Origin: Flavobacterium sp. SUN052
GTDB taxonomy: Bacteria; Bacteroidota; Bacteroidia; Flavobacteriales; Flavobacteriaceae
Direction: 5' to 3'
Length of the DNA stretch: 64,000 nt
Assembly (NCBI RefSeq): GCF_028867935.1
Contig: NZ_JAPQNS010000004.1
Location: 124,001 to 188,000 of the forward strand
Part shown: positions 1 through 10,093 of the stretch, piece by piece
How the letters are laid out: each line of letters begins with the position of its first letter
Position numbering within the stretch: the stretch's first letter is position 1
The notes under the pieces: generated by a model
What the model was told of the DNA's origin: nothing
The model's database searches: none
The model's input: the letters and a program-made list of their open reading frames with translations, nothing else
Translations under genes and position numbers: made by a program

Positions 1-2821
1 TGGCGAGGTTGTTCCGCATGGCAAAGCTGGCCGAGCGATTGCTCGTCGTGGATGTAGGCTTATATACCCCGGCGGCCACCCAAATCTCGGTTATGCTCTG
101 GCCACAGGAGTAATTCAACGCGCTTTGCAGGTCTTTGAAGGCAGTTTGCCAGCTCAACCCATCGCCCCCGTTTATGGCTGTCTGACTGGCCGACACATAG
201 AGCCGCGAAACTTGGCTTAAACTCTGGCTAATGACCAGAGTGCTGGGAGCAGTACAGCTATTGCTCCCCGTCACCACCACCGAATACGTACCGGGCTGGT
301 TAATCACCGCCGTGCCCGATTGGGCGTTCTGGCTCACAATACCGCCCAACGGCCCGCTTAAGGCATAGGATATACCCCCACCCGCCAGGATTGTCAGGCT
401 GGTTTGCTCACACGTTAATGTAGTGGAGGGAGTTCCTGATAGCGTAGCCGCCGGTTGGGCGGTGTCGCTGACCACCGTAGCCGTCGTACTGGCAACGCAG
501 CCGCTGACCGTGGCGACCACGACGGTGTATGTGTCCACCGTGCTGACGGTGAACACGCCTGTGTTGTTGGCCTGGCTGACTGGCCCACCCAGCAGGGTGT
601 AGGAAGCCCCGCCCGTGGCCGTCAGTCTCGATGTTGTTGCCGTACAGGTCAGTGGGCCACTGGCCCTGAGCGTAGGCTGGGGCAACGGGGCAATCGTCAC
701 CGTACCACTGGCGGTGGTGGCGCAGATACCCACGGTGCAGGTAGCGGTGTACACGTCGGCCAGGCTGCTCGAAAACACATTACCAACAACCCCGCCCGGC
801 CAGGCTACATTACCAGAGCAACCCGTAGCGGTCAAACTGGCCGTGCCGCCCGGACAGATTGTGCTGCTGCTGACGTTGAACGCGGGCAAGGTCAGGCTTT
901 GCCCGATAGTCACCCCTGCCGTGGCGGTGCAGCCGTTGGAGGACGTAGCGGTAACTGTGTACTGCCCCGGCACACTCACCACCAGCGGATTGTCAGTGCT
1001 GCTCCCTCCCGCCAGAGTGGGGCTGGCTGTCCAGAGATACGTAGCCGAACTACCCGATGCGGTGAGGGTGACCGACGAGACGGTGCAGGTCAGCAACGTA
1101 CTGCTGGCGTTGATGCTCACCGAAGGCAACGCATTGACGGTCAAACTAACCAGGCTGGTACTAACCACCGGTATGGGATTGAGGCCGTCGGCCACCGTAA
1201 TGGTCAGCGTCTGCACACCCGACACGCCCACTCCTACAGAAGCCGACACTGCCGAAGTGGACTGCGCCGACAGCGTAATGCCCGCCGGAGCCGCCCAGGT
1301 ATAACTGTAGGGTGAAGCTCCCCCCGTAGCCGTCACCGAGAGTGTTACGGTGTTCCCTGAACAAATGGTGGTGGGCACGACACGGGTGAACAGCGTCAGG
1401 CTGAACGGCCCCTGATACTCCACCGCGCCCATATCGACCCGGCCCCGGACGATGCGGGGGCCGCCCACCAAATCAGTAGCTGGCAAAGCAAGTCCCGAAT
1501 AGGGCGCACTAGCCACGGTGACGCTGGCCGGGTTGCCCGCGTTGATAGCCACCGAACCCGCCACCAATGACACGCTCGTGGGAGCGACAAACGGCGAGGT
1601 TGTCACGTTGGTCAGGTTGGTGGGAGAGGTGCCGTAGTCCGTTACCGAGGGCTGGAATAAACTGTAGGTGGCCGTGAGGATGGCATTGTTGTTCACAAAG
1701 GTGTTGCCGTCGCCATTATTCCAGAACACGGAGTTTGTCACCACCGGATTGCTCGCGCCAGTAGCCCCATTGTTGTAAAAGGCTCCTCCGCTTGGGGAGG
1801 TGTTGGCCTGAAACGAGCAGTTGGTCAAGGTTGGGCTACTCGTTCCGCCACTTCCCTCGTTGAACATCGCCCCGCCAGAGTCGCCACTGGTGTTGCTCTG
1901 AAAGGCGCAGTTAGTCAGCACCGGGCTACTCGTTCCCGGGGGACCCTGCAGGGTCTCCGCTGTATTGAAGATGGCCCCGCCCAGTAGGTCGGCCCGATTA
2001 TTCAGAAACAGGCAGTTGGTCAGCACTGGGTTGCTGAATCCCTCATCGCTGCCATCGTTGGTTAGGGCACCCCCATTGCGGTATGCATAATTGCTCACGA
2101 AAGCGCAGTTAATCAGCACCGGACTGCTTGTGCCTGACTGCCCATAGTTGAGCATGGCCCCACCTGCCTGAGCGCTATTGCCCTGAAACAGGCAGTTGCG
2201 AAACGTGGGGCTACATAGCGTACCGTCGAGGTTGATTCCAGCGTTGTTAAACACACCTCCGCCCCCTCCGTCGCGGATATCCAGCAAATCGGCGTTGCCA
2301 CCAGTGATCACGAAGCCATCCAACACAGCGGAGTTGGTTAGACCCGTTTCGTTGAAGATGACGTGATAGCTGTTGTCGGCGGTGCTGTTGGGGTTGCCAA
2401 TCTCCCCGCTGAGCGTAGTGCTGCTCGGCGTTCCGAGGCTCGGTAGACCTGAGACGGGGTTGACCGTAGGCCGGCTATCAAGGCTTCCTTCATTACCCAC
2501 GAAGCCGCCGTAGATGGCCACACCTTCTTTCATCGAGAAGCTGATGGTCCGGCTGTCGGGGCCGGTCGTGGTAGTGGGTTTGTAGAGCCCCCGCGCTACC
2601 CAGACTACATCGCCCGGGCTGCTGGCATCAATAGCTCCTTGTAGATTGGTGGTGCTGGTAGCCCAACTGTTTGCACTGGCGGGGTTGGTATTGGTGCCAG
2701 TTGTGCTCACGTAGCGGGTGTTGACCGGAACGCTCTGACCCTTAGTTACCTGAGCTGCAACCAGCACCAACTGGACAATAAGCGCAATTAAAAATGAGGA
2801 ATGTAAAAATCGGTTACGCAT
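1..2821 (-). CDS. Giant secreted beta-helix/Ig-like surface protein, C-terminus beyond the window
   Basis: The frame is open from an ATG at 2821 to the window edge, giving at least 940 residues. Residues 1 to about 29 form a signal peptide with a hydrophobic core. A right-handed beta-helix block follows (about 33-470): it opens with RYVSTTGT, contains YKPTTTT and AIYGGFVG, then repeats of the NCxFxxN / GGAxxN kind, and closes with VDMGAVEYQG. Cysteine-containing Ig-like repeats (LTCxxxSLTLTA pattern) fill about 475-870. At the edge a second beta-helix opening begins (RLYVSASQT, IWVAAGVYKP, FAMRNN), so a second block lies outside the window. The N-terminus closely matches that of the protein encoded at 18228-23516. 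By family it is a surface adhesin or stalk protein; the ligand is unknown. No copy of the 21-bp repeat operator found before its neighbours is visible upstream. Confidence 0.88.
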   Translation of the reverse strand, partial: MRNRFLHSSFLIALIVQLVLVAAQVTKGQSVPVNTRYVSTTGTNTNPASANSWATSTTNLQGAIDASSPGDVVWVARGLYKPTTTTGPDSRTISFSMKEGVAIYGGFVGNEGSLDSRPTVNPVSGLPSLGTPSSTTLSGEIGNPNSTADNSYHVIFNETGLTNSAVLDGFVITGGNADLLDIRDGGGGGVFNNAGINLDGTLCSPTFRNCLFQGNSAQAGGAMLNYGQSGTSSPVLINCAFVSNYAYRNGGALTNDGSDEGFSNPVLTNCLFLNNRADLLGGAIFNTAETLQGPPGTSSPVLTNCAFQSNTSGDSGGAMFNEGSGGTSSPTLTNCSFQANTSPSGGAFYNNGATGASNPVVTNSVFWNNGDGNTFVNNNAILTATYSLFQPSVTDYGTSPTNLTNVTTSPFVAPTSVSLVAGSVAINAGNPASVTVASAPYSGLALPATDLVGGPRIVRGRVDMGAVEYQGPFSLTLFTRVVPTTICSGNTVTLSVTATGGASPYSYTWAAPAGITLSAQSTSAVSASVGVGVSGVQTLTITVADGLNPIPVVSTSLVSLTVNALPSVSINASSTLLTCTVSSVTLTASGSSATYLWTASPTLAGGSSTDNPLVVSVPGQYTVTATSSNGCTATAGVTIGQSLTLPAFNVSSSTICPGGTASLTATGCSGNVAWPGGVVGNVFSSSLADVYTATCTVGICATTASGTVTIAPLPQPTLRASGPLTCTATTSRLTATGGASYTLLGGPVSQANNTGVFTVSTVDTYTVVVATVSGCVASTTATVVSDTAQPAATLSGTPSTTLTCEQTSLTILAGGGISYALSGPLGGIVSQNAQSGTAVINQPGTYSVVVTGSNSCTAPSTLVISQSLSQVSRLYVSASQTAINGGDGLSWQTAFKDLQSALNYSCGQSITEIWVAAGVYKPTSTTSNRSASFAMRNNLA

Positions 2822-2938
2822 GAAAGTATTGGACAAGCATGAAGCAAGCATAAAATTACTTCATACGCACCAATAGATTAGTGAGCCTGACGTGGGTTTG
2901 AGTGAACGGCGATTCCGTAAACGTTGGCCTCCTGCCCC

Positions 2939-3214
2939 TCACTGCCCAATGACTCCCTCTACCGTCCGCCGACAACCGCTGACGTCGGTCACCCGGATAA
3001 TATAGGGCCCCAACTCATTCACCTCAAAGATGCCCGTTTGGCTGAACTCGCTCCGTATCCGCTCGCACAATGTCCCTCTAAACACCCGGAAGCTTGTCAG
3101 GCCCGCAGGCGGCAGGGTGGTGCTGGAGCAGCCCGTGCTGGTGTTGGGAACCGTGAGTGCAGAAAGCCCCGCATGTTCACGGGCTGGGTAGTGCCCTTTC
3201 CAGTCAAGAGACAT
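2939..3214 (-). pseudogene. Shrunken C-terminal remnant of a giant surface protein
   Basis: This 91-codon frame is the condensed tail of a protein like its neighbours. NTSTGCSSTT matches the last strand of the Ig-like repeats, LPPAGLTSFRVFRG matches LPAGFDLSFGVFGG of the 2560-aa protein, and TGIFEV..GPY...VT..SGC..TVEGVI matches the shared C-terminal module. Relative to intact copies, one Ig-like domain and the VVIIDRINGF stretch are missing, yet the frame stays open. The only ATG (3214) sits inside the 3213-3254 hairpin and is probably not a natural start. I read this as debris from recombination or deletion among the paralogues. It could still be the last exon-like tail of an expressed short protein, but there is no signal peptide. 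Confidence 0.6.
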
Positions 3215-3254
3215 TATCGATTACCCCCAAATTAGTTCAAGGGTAATCGATAAT
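3213..3254 (-). terminator. 14-bp perfect hairpin after the 2227-aa surface protein gene
   Basis: ATTATCGATTACCC at 3213-3226 and its exact complement at 3241-3254 flank a 14-nt loop. It begins 9 bp past the stop codon of the 2227-aa gene. There is no T-run after it on the minus strand, so it could be a 3'-end stabiliser or a recombination scar rather than a classical rho-independent terminator. Confidence 0.5.
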
Positions 3255-3262
3255 CAGTGGAA

Positions 3263-6200
3263 CTACCGCCCCACCGCTGGCAAGTTGGCCAGAATTCCCT
3301 GCACCGTCTGCCGACAGCCGTTGCCGTCGGTAGCGGTGATGGTGAACAAACCCGGTCGGGTCATCGCAAAGCGGCCCGTGCTGCTGTCCACCGATCGGAC
3401 CTCGTAGCCGTTAATGCGGTCAATGATCATCACCCGCTCGTAGGATACGCCCCCGCTCACCCCAAAACTCAGGTCGAAACCCGCCGGAAGCGGATCAGGT
3501 AGGGTGATGAGGGGTGGTTTGCCCGCGCCAACCGTGGTGCCGGTAGGGAAACTCAGCGTGACCACCGGCAGGGGATTCACCGTCAGGCTGAAGGGAGCCG
3601 AGGTGACGCTACACGCCCCCGACACCACCAGCACATAACGCCCCGCCTGACCGGCTTGAACACCACCCAGCGTCAGCGTAGCCGAGGTTTGTCCCGACAC
3701 CGCCTGCCCATCTTTGTACCATTGCAAGCCCGAGGAAACGCCCACTGTCGCCACCACCTGCACGTTGGTCCCCGCACAAACAACGGATGAGCTAGCCGAG
3801 AGGGTAGGGGCTGCGGGAGCACCACCCAGGTCGCTGCTGACTGTCACCGTGGTGCTACTGAAACAGCCCGTGGCCGGGTTGAGTACCGTCACTGAGTAGG
3901 TGCCTCCCAGGTTAACCGTGGCCGAACTCCCCGCCGTGCTCATTAGCCCAGGGCCTTCAAAGCGATAGGTGCCCGCACCCGATGCAGTCAGAATAGCCGT
4001 TGGGTTGGCGCAGGTAATGGTGCCGCTGGCCACCAGACTGGCCGATGGGGTGGCGGTGTTGCTAAAGACCGTTGAGGAAGCCGAAGTCGTACAACCGTTG
4101 GCGCCGGTAGCTACTACCGAGTACGTTCCTGCTGAAGAAACTGTCAGTAGGTTACTCGCCCCACTCTGGCCCGTACTAAACGAGTAGTTGGTCAAACCCG
4201 AAGTCGCCGTCAGCGTTACGGTTGGACTGGCACAGGTGATTGTTTGATTGGTGGCAAGAGTGATGGTAGCAGCTGTGGTATTGCTATAGACCGTTGTGTT
4301 GGCCGAGGTGGTGCAACCATTACTGCCCGTGACCACTACCGAGTAGGTACCGGCTGCGTTCACCGTGGCCGAACTGCCGTTTTGGGCCACCACACCAGGG
4401 CCAAACACATAGCTCAGGCTGGTTCCCGTTGCCGAGGCCGTCAAGGTCAGACTGGTTTGGGCGCAAGTGAGCGTACCGCTGTGGCTGGCTGTCAGGCTGG
4501 CATTGGCGGGAGGGGTAGTATTCTGAGTAACAGTCAGGCTATTGCTCAACGCCGTACAACCACTGGCGTTGGTTACCGTTACGGAATACATGGCGGCTGC
4601 GTTGACGGTGATGCTACTGGTGGTCGCGCCGTTACTCCACCGCAGGGCCGTTTCAGACGTAGTGGCCGTCAGCGTTACACTGGTGAGGGCGCAGGTAAGC
4701 GTACCGCTGGTGGCACTGATGCTGACGGTTGGCACAGCCGTACTACTGATAATGGTGGCCGACGTAGCCATCAGGGCTGTACAGCTATTGCTCATCCGGG
4801 TGGCCAGTACGGTGTACGTGCCCGACAACGTTTGAAGGCCAAACGACAGGACTGAACCCGTGCCGACAACGGCATTTCCTATAGTGGCTCCACTGCGCCG
4901 GAGCTGGTAGCTCACGCCCGTTTCGGAGCCGCTGAGGGTCAGCGTAGGTGAACTGGTGCAGGTAGCCGTACCGCTGCCCAGCAGACTATAACTTACGGGT
5001 AAACCTAGCGAGGTTTGGTTTTCGTAAACACCGATGTCGGGAATACTCTGAGCCGGACGCGCATTGCCGTCCAAATCGGTGGTGGGGCCGCCCGTGGGGT
5101 TTGCCCGGTTAATGGCTGGTGAACAGTCCTGCAAATGCAGATCGGTAGCGGATACAAACAGGGGGTTGGTGCTGACCAAATCGGTAGGCTGGCGGCTGGC
5201 AACGGGCAACGAGTTGTCGTCGACGAGGTTGTTACCGAGTGAGATGAGGGTGGATGGCGAAGGAATATTAAACTCTGAAGGGGCTAATGAAGCGAAGACA
5301 CTGTTTCGCACGATCACCAGTGGCCCGGCGGCATTGCGAGTGCTGATTGAGAAACCATTATCATTACCGCCCACACTGCAATGGTCCATGGTCAGGGTGC
5401 CACTGCTTACAAAGGCCATGTGACCGGCAGTACCGCCCAATAGCCGATTGTCTATGGCGAGGCAATTGGTCAGGATTACGGCGCTTCCTGTTTCTATATA
5501 CAGGCCACCACCTTGACTCCCCGTTGCCGTGTTACTGCTTATTAACGTTTGGATACCTGCGACTATCCGATTCTCAATATACATACCCCCCCCGTAATAG
5601 GCTCGGTTTTGGGCAATCGTCGTGCTTTCAATCCGGCTTGGATAGGGTTCTGACATGAATATTCCTCCACCATACCCATCCTGTGCACCGGCACTATTGA
5701 GGGCTGTGTTGTTGCTCACTGATGAGTTGGTTAGGGTCAGCGAGCGCGACGAAGCAATACCCCCGCCACCTTTACCGGAATAGTTGTCGCGAATCACGCA
5801 GTTGTCGATGATCGTATTGGTCCCTCTGGCTCTAATGCCCGCTCCCCGGTCGGAAGTAGCTGTTCCGGTCAGGCCGTTGCGGATGGTTAACCCGCGCACC
5901 AGCACAAAGGCGTTATTCAGGTCGAGTACCCGGAAATTAGGTGTTCCGCCCGCCGAGCTCCGCTCGATGGTTAGCTGGCTAGCTCCCGGTCCCAGAATAC
6001 TCAGGTTGGGGTGAATAAGGGTAGGGAGGGCCGAGGTCAGGCTGATGGCCCCCGTTACACCGAAGGTGATGGTCAGGGGCGTACACGAGCTGGCGTTGCT
6101 CTCCTGCACAGCCGCCCGGAAGGTACAGTTGCCCGCTGCATCGGCACAGATACCATCACCGATGTTGGCATCTACAAAATCGCTCAGCGTGTTAACGGTG

Positions 6201-9200
6201 TAGCTGGAGGGTTTAACCACAGCCGCCTGGCTTGCCGTAGTTGTGCATTGGCCGATGGTGCAGGTAGCGGTGTACGTACCGGCGATTGTGGCCGAGAAGA
6301 TGTTGCCCGTGATGCCACCTGGCCAAGCCACCGTGCCGCCCGCACAGCCACTGGCGGTGAGCGTGACCGAGCTGCCTGGCGTTCCGTCGCCCGCGCAGAC
6401 CGAAGCCGATGCCGTGACAGTAAAGCCCGTGATCGCAGTGCTGCTCACCACGGTGGCCGAAGTAGCCATTACTGCTGTGCAACCACTAATTCCAGTGGCC
6501 AGCACCGTATAGATACCCGACAATGATTGCGGCCCAAACGAAAGAGCCGAACCCGTTCCGGCTACAGTACTACCCGCGTTGGTGCCATTGCGTTGAAGCT
6601 GATAACTCACCCCCGTTTCGGAGCCGGTGAGGGTGAGAGTAGGCGAAGCCGCACAGGTAGCCGTGCCGCTGCCCAAGACGCTAAAGCTGGTGGGAACACA
6701 AACGCCCTGAAATTCGTAAGCTCCCATATCAATGCGTCCCCCGTTGAAGAAACGGGCGTTGCCTGCCAGATCAAGCGAACCAACCGTAGCGGTGGTGGTA
6801 GCTGGATCGCCCGCGTCGATGGCGGGTGAGCCCGTGCCAAGGGCAGAGTTGGTTAAGCTGGCAAAGGGAGAGACTGTGGCCGTTAGGTTGCTGGTGCCAC
6901 TGATGGTGACCTCAGTGTACGACGAAGGAGTAAACAGACTGTACGAAGCGGTTACAGGGTCGGTAAAGGCTTTACCCGTCTGGTTCCCAAATTCTACACA
7001 GTTAATAAACGTTGCTGCGCTTTGGATAACGGCTCCATAGTCTGTACCACCATTGTTCCCCACGTTGGCCGAATTACTCTGGAACGAACAGTTGGTCAGG
7101 GTTGTGCTGGCACCCGAGTTAATGGCACCGCCGTTGTCCTGACTACTATTTCTCTCGAAAGAAGTATTGGTAATTCGCAGGATAATGCTACCGGCATAGA
7201 TACCTCCGCCTATCTGCGCTGAGTTGGCCCGAAACAGGCAGTTCGTCAGCGTTAGAGGGGTATCTTCGTGTTCTATGCCTCCACCATATGGTGCCGTGTT
7301 ACCCTCGAACGTACAGGCGGTGATGCTGACCGTGCTCTTGATGTTACTCATAGCGCCCCCTCCGTTGGAAGCCGAGTTGCTCAGAAAGACGCAGTTGGTG
7401 ACAGTAGCATTACAATTGTCCTGGTTATAAAGCCCTCCGCCCGACCCCAAAACAGCCTGATTATACCGAAACGCACAGTTGGTCAGCGTGGGGCTGCTAT
7501 CGCTATAGTTCCAGACTCCGCCCCCGTATTCGGCCTGATTTCGCTCAAACAGGCAGTTGGTTAAGCTGGGATTACTACCATCCTTATTATAAATGCCTCC
7601 TCCTCCCGAAGAGGTTGTATTGCTCTGAAATGAACAGTCGGTCAGTATGGGGCTGCTACCAACATTGTACATACCCCCGCCCATATTCTCGATGAATAAG
7701 CAATTTCGCACGGTTGGACTGTTACCGGGTTCGTTCCATATACCTCCACCAGGGCTGCCATTACCTTTCGTCAGCACAAAGCCATCGAGTACGGCACTGC
7801 TATTGAGGCTTAACCCCTCTGGGTGATACACGATACCCTGGCTGTTGTCGGTCATGCTGGCCGGGTCGCCAATCTCTCCGCTCAGCGTACTGCTACTCGG
7901 TTGGCCGCTGCCAGGTTGTCCCGTCACCGGGTTCACGGCGGAGCGTCCGCTCAAGGCCGTTTCACTACCCACAAAGCCCCCATAGATAGCCACGTTATTG
8001 CGCATGGTGAAGCTAATGGTGGGGTCTGTACCCGTGGTTGGCTTATAGACCCCGGCTGCTACCCATACCTGACCACTACAAGTGGCTGCGGCATCGATGG
8101 CCTTCTGCAGTTGTCTACCCGGTACCGAGTTGGCCCACGAACTGCCATCCTGCAAACCCGACCCAGACTCCGTCACGTGGATGACGGGGTTACAGGGCAG
8201 GTTCACCGTCAGGCTAAACGCCGTGCTGGTGAGGCCGGTCGGCGCTCCGAGGGCGCAGGCTCCCGTTACCACCACCGAATAACTCCCGGCCTGGCTCAGT
8301 TGCACGTTGGTCAAACTCAGTGTGGCCGAGGTTTGACCACTCAGGGCCGTACCGTTCTGGTACCACTGATACCCGGCCACAGCCCCTGATACGCTCACCT
8401 GCGCTGTGACGGTACTCCCGGTCTGCACCACCGACGAGGTCACCGGATTGCTTGTGATACCGATACACTCGCCGAATTTGGCCAGGAACACATCATACAA
8501 AGCCGTGGTGCTGAGGGGTACGGTGTTGGCTGAGGGGTCCACATCAATCGTGCCGTTAAACGAACTGAGTAGATAAGCATTATTGGCTCCATCCAGGGAT
8601 AAAGAGCGGGCATTTATAAGACCACTTTGGTCAGAAGCTGGCAGCGCACTGACCCACAAATTATTACCCGAAGCGTCGTATTTAGCCAGAAACTGATTGT
8701 CATTACCCGTAGCGGTGAGGTTGGCCGGATTACCAGCAGGGTTAAAATCAACTGTGTTGTTGAACGTGCCCAGTAAATAGCGGTTGCCAGCTGCATCCCG
8801 CCGGATGCTATAGGCAAAGTCATCGCCGGTGCCGCCAAAAACCTGAACCCCAGTAAACCCGCCCGTTGTATTGTATTGTGCCAGGAACACATCGTTAAAA
8901 CCCGCCGAGGTTCGATTTTCAGTGCCATTGGCCGAGGGGTTAAAATCAAGCGTACCACTGAACGAACCCGTCAGATAGCTATTGCCCGATGCGTCAACAG
9001 CCAGATCATTCGCTTGCTCGCCTGTGCTGCCGCCAATGCCGTTGACCCACTGCAACGCGCCGGTTGCCCCGTCGTATTTGGCCAGAAACATATCGCTGTC
9101 ACCCGAAATGCTCACCACAGTGGTGTTGGTGGGTGGGTTGAAGGAAGCCGTTACGCCTTCAATTCTTCCCGTTACATAACAGTTTCCGGCTGCATCGGTA

Positions 9201-9946
9201 CCAATACCCTTCGGTTCGTCCTCACTGATGCTGCCCGCGCTGTTGCCCCAGACATAGGTACCCGCCGAGGTGTATTTAGCTACGAAAACATCGGCCTGCC
9301 CCGTTGAAGTCAGACTGGCCGTAGGCGACAAGGCCGGGTCGGGGTTCATCACCCCGTCGAAATGACCCGTCAGCAGCAAATCTCCTGCTGCATCGGTTGT
9401 AATAGACTGGGGGTGGATCCCCGCTGTACCCTGAATGAGTTTCGCCCAGCCTAAACTGCCTGCTGTAGTGTATTGGCACAGGAAAGCTCCAGGCGCACCA
9501 GCGTTTAGGTTGATCACACTTCCCGAGGGGTCGAAGTCAACCGTTCCGAAAACTCCGCCAGCTACATAAAGGAAACTCCCCTTAACCGTTATCGCGAAAG
9601 GTAGAGCTACGCTATTGCCCGAGTTGTCACCAGGCATCTGCCGCACCCAGACTAAGTTGCCTAATGCATCGTATTTAGCAAGGAAAAAATCAGCTTGCGT
9701 GCCAGAAAGGCTACCCTGTGCGGTGAGCGAGGTTACGCCCGTGGGTGAGAGGTCAAAATCATACGTTCCCTGGAACAGCCCGGTCACATAGACGTTGCCC
9801 TGGGCATCGGTGGTCATGGTAGTTTGGAAGGCCGGGCCAGATATAGTCGTAGTACCAAACTGTTTGGCCCAGGCAAAATTTTGGGCGTGTATTTCGGCAA
9901 CGGAGCCGAGGAGGAAAAGGATGATAAGGAGAGAAACGTGTTTCAT
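3263..9946 (-). CDS. Giant secreted protein: beta-propeller, two beta-helix blocks, Ig-like repeats, conserved C-terminal module
   Basis: 2227 aa. Residues 1-22 are a signal peptide ending EIHAQ. Residues about 25-490 are SBBP-type beta-propeller repeats of about 50 residues (DAAGNxYVTGxF, DFNP, FLAKYD, WV), which no other protein of the array has. An Ig-like domain follows (about 493-585), then a beta-helix block (about 586-1080, closing IDMGAYEFQG), Ig-like repeats, a CSLREA-like motif (about 1249-1287), a second beta-helix block (to about 1647, closing DIGVYENQT), and more Ig-like repeats to about 2040. It ends with an Ig-like domain (QWYKDGQAVSGQTSATL) and the shared C-terminal module containing IIDRINGYE and GNGCRQTVQGI. 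The role is inferred to be cell-surface adhesion or exopolymer binding. A 45-bp operator-like element lies about 150 bp upstream. Confidence 0.9.
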   Translation of the reverse strand: MKHVSLLIILFLLGSVAEIHAQNFAWAKQFGTTTISGPAFQTTMTTDAQGNVYVTGLFQGTYDFDLSPTGVTSLTAQGSLSGTQADFFLAKYDALGNLVWVRQMPGDNSGNSVALPFAITVKGSFLYVAGGVFGTVDFDPSGSVINLNAGAPGAFLCQYTTAGSLGWAKLIQGTAGIHPQSITTDAAGDLLLTGHFDGVMNPDPALSPTASLTSTGQADVFVAKYTSAGTYVWGNSAGSISEDEPKGIGTDAAGNCYVTGRIEGVTASFNPPTNTTVVSISGDSDMFLAKYDGATGALQWVNGIGGSTGEQANDLAVDASGNSYLTGSFSGTLDFNPSANGTENRTSAGFNDVFLAQYNTTGGFTGVQVFGGTGDDFAYSIRRDAAGNRYLLGTFNNTVDFNPAGNPANLTATGNDNQFLAKYDASGNNLWVSALPASDQSGLINARSLSLDGANNAYLLSSFNGTIDVDPSANTVPLSTTALYDVFLAKFGECIGITSNPVTSSVVQTGSTVTAQVSVSGAVAGYQWYQNGTALSGQTSATLSLTNVQLSQAGSYSVVVTGACALGAPTGLTSTAFSLTVNLPCNPVIHVTESGSGLQDGSSWANSVPGRQLQKAIDAAATCSGQVWVAAGVYKPTTGTDPTISFTMRNNVAIYGGFVGSETALSGRSAVNPVTGQPGSGQPSSSTLSGEIGDPASMTDNSQGIVYHPEGLSLNSSAVLDGFVLTKGNGSPGGGIWNEPGNSPTVRNCLFIENMGGGMYNVGSSPILTDCSFQSNTTSSGGGGIYNKDGSNPSLTNCLFERNQAEYGGGVWNYSDSSPTLTNCAFRYNQAVLGSGGGLYNQDNCNATVTNCVFLSNSASNGGGAMSNIKSTVSITACTFEGNTAPYGGGIEHEDTPLTLTNCLFRANSAQIGGGIYAGSIILRITNTSFERNSSQDNGGAINSGASTTLTNCSFQSNSANVGNNGGTDYGAVIQSAATFINCVEFGNQTGKAFTDPVTASYSLFTPSSYTEVTISGTSNLTATVSPFASLTNSALGTGSPAIDAGDPATTTATVGSLDLAGNARFFNGGRIDMGAYEFQGVCVPTSFSVLGSGTATCAASPTLTLTGSETGVSYQLQRNGTNAGSTVAGTGSALSFGPQSLSGIYTVLATGISGCTAVMATSATVVSSTAITGFTVTASASVCAGDGTPGSSVTLTASGCAGGTVAWPGGITGNIFSATIAGTYTATCTIGQCTTTASQAAVVKPSSYTVNTLSDFVDANIGDGICADAAGNCTFRAAVQESNASSCTPLTITFGVTGAISLTSALPTLIHPNLSILGPGASQLTIERSSAGGTPNFRVLDLNNAFVLVRGLTIRNGLTGTATSDRGAGIRARGTNTIIDNCVIRDNYSGKGGGGIASSRSLTLTNSSVSNNTALNSAGAQDGYGGGIFMSEPYPSRIESTTIAQNRAYYGGGMYIENRIVAGIQTLISSNTATGSQGGGLYIETGSAVILTNCLAIDNRLLGGTAGHMAFVSSGTLTMDHCSVGGNDNGFSISTRNAAGPLVIVRNSVFASLAPSEFNIPSPSTLISLGNNLVDDNSLPVASRQPTDLVSTNPLFVSATDLHLQDCSPAINRANPTGGPTTDLDGNARPAQSIPDIGVYENQTSLGLPVSYSLLGSGTATCTSSPTLTLSGSETGVSYQLRRSGATIGNAVVGTGSVLSFGLQTLSGTYTVLATRMSNSCTALMATSATIISSTAVPTVSISATSGTLTCALTSVTLTATTSETALRWSNGATTSSITVNAAAMYSVTVTNASGCTALSNSLTVTQNTTPPANASLTASHSGTLTCAQTSLTLTASATGTSLSYVFGPGVVAQNGSSATVNAAGTYSVVVTGSNGCTTSANTTVYSNTTAATITLATNQTITCASPTVTLTATSGLTNYSFSTGQSGASNLLTVSSAGTYSVVATGANGCTTSASSTVFSNTATPSASLVASGTITCANPTAILTASGAGTYRFEGPGLMSTAGSSATVNLGGTYSVTVLNPATGCFSSTTVTVSSDLGGAPAAPTLSASSSVVCAGTNVQVVATVGVSSGLQWYKDGQAVSGQTSATLTLGGVQAGQAGRYVLVVSGACSVTSAPFSLTVNPLPVVTLSFPTGTTVGAGKPPLITLPDPLPAGFDLSFGVSGGVSYERVMIIDRINGYEVRSVDSSTGRFAMTRPGLFTITATDGNGCRQTVQGILANLPAVGR

Positions 9947-10093
9947 GAGGAAGCGTTTTTTGACAACAAATCAGGATGGTATCGTTTGGTAGAGCATTGT
10001 TTTGTCCCTTCAGCAATGAGGTCGTTCTGTCATGTACTTACCGGTACAAAAGAATCAGTTAGGCGCTGCAAATAAGCCTATTTACATACGTTA

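Noticed and set aside
615..1304. Long plus-strand open frame opposite the first giant gene
   Set aside because: It is the antisense of repetitive GC-rich Ig-like coding DNA, which is poor in stops in several frames. The translated product is low-complexity with no signal peptide or domain. The same holds for dozens of similar frames opposite the other giant genes.
2822..2938. Copy of the 21-bp direct-repeat operator before the left-edge gene
   Set aside because: A single TATTGGACAA near 2827 resembles one half-site, but no second half lies 21 bp away.
3263..3560. Canonical type-IX secretion (type A) C-terminal sorting domain
   Set aside because: The tail lacks the PNP motif, the short linker and the final Lys-containing strand of that domain, so I describe it as a separate conserved module.
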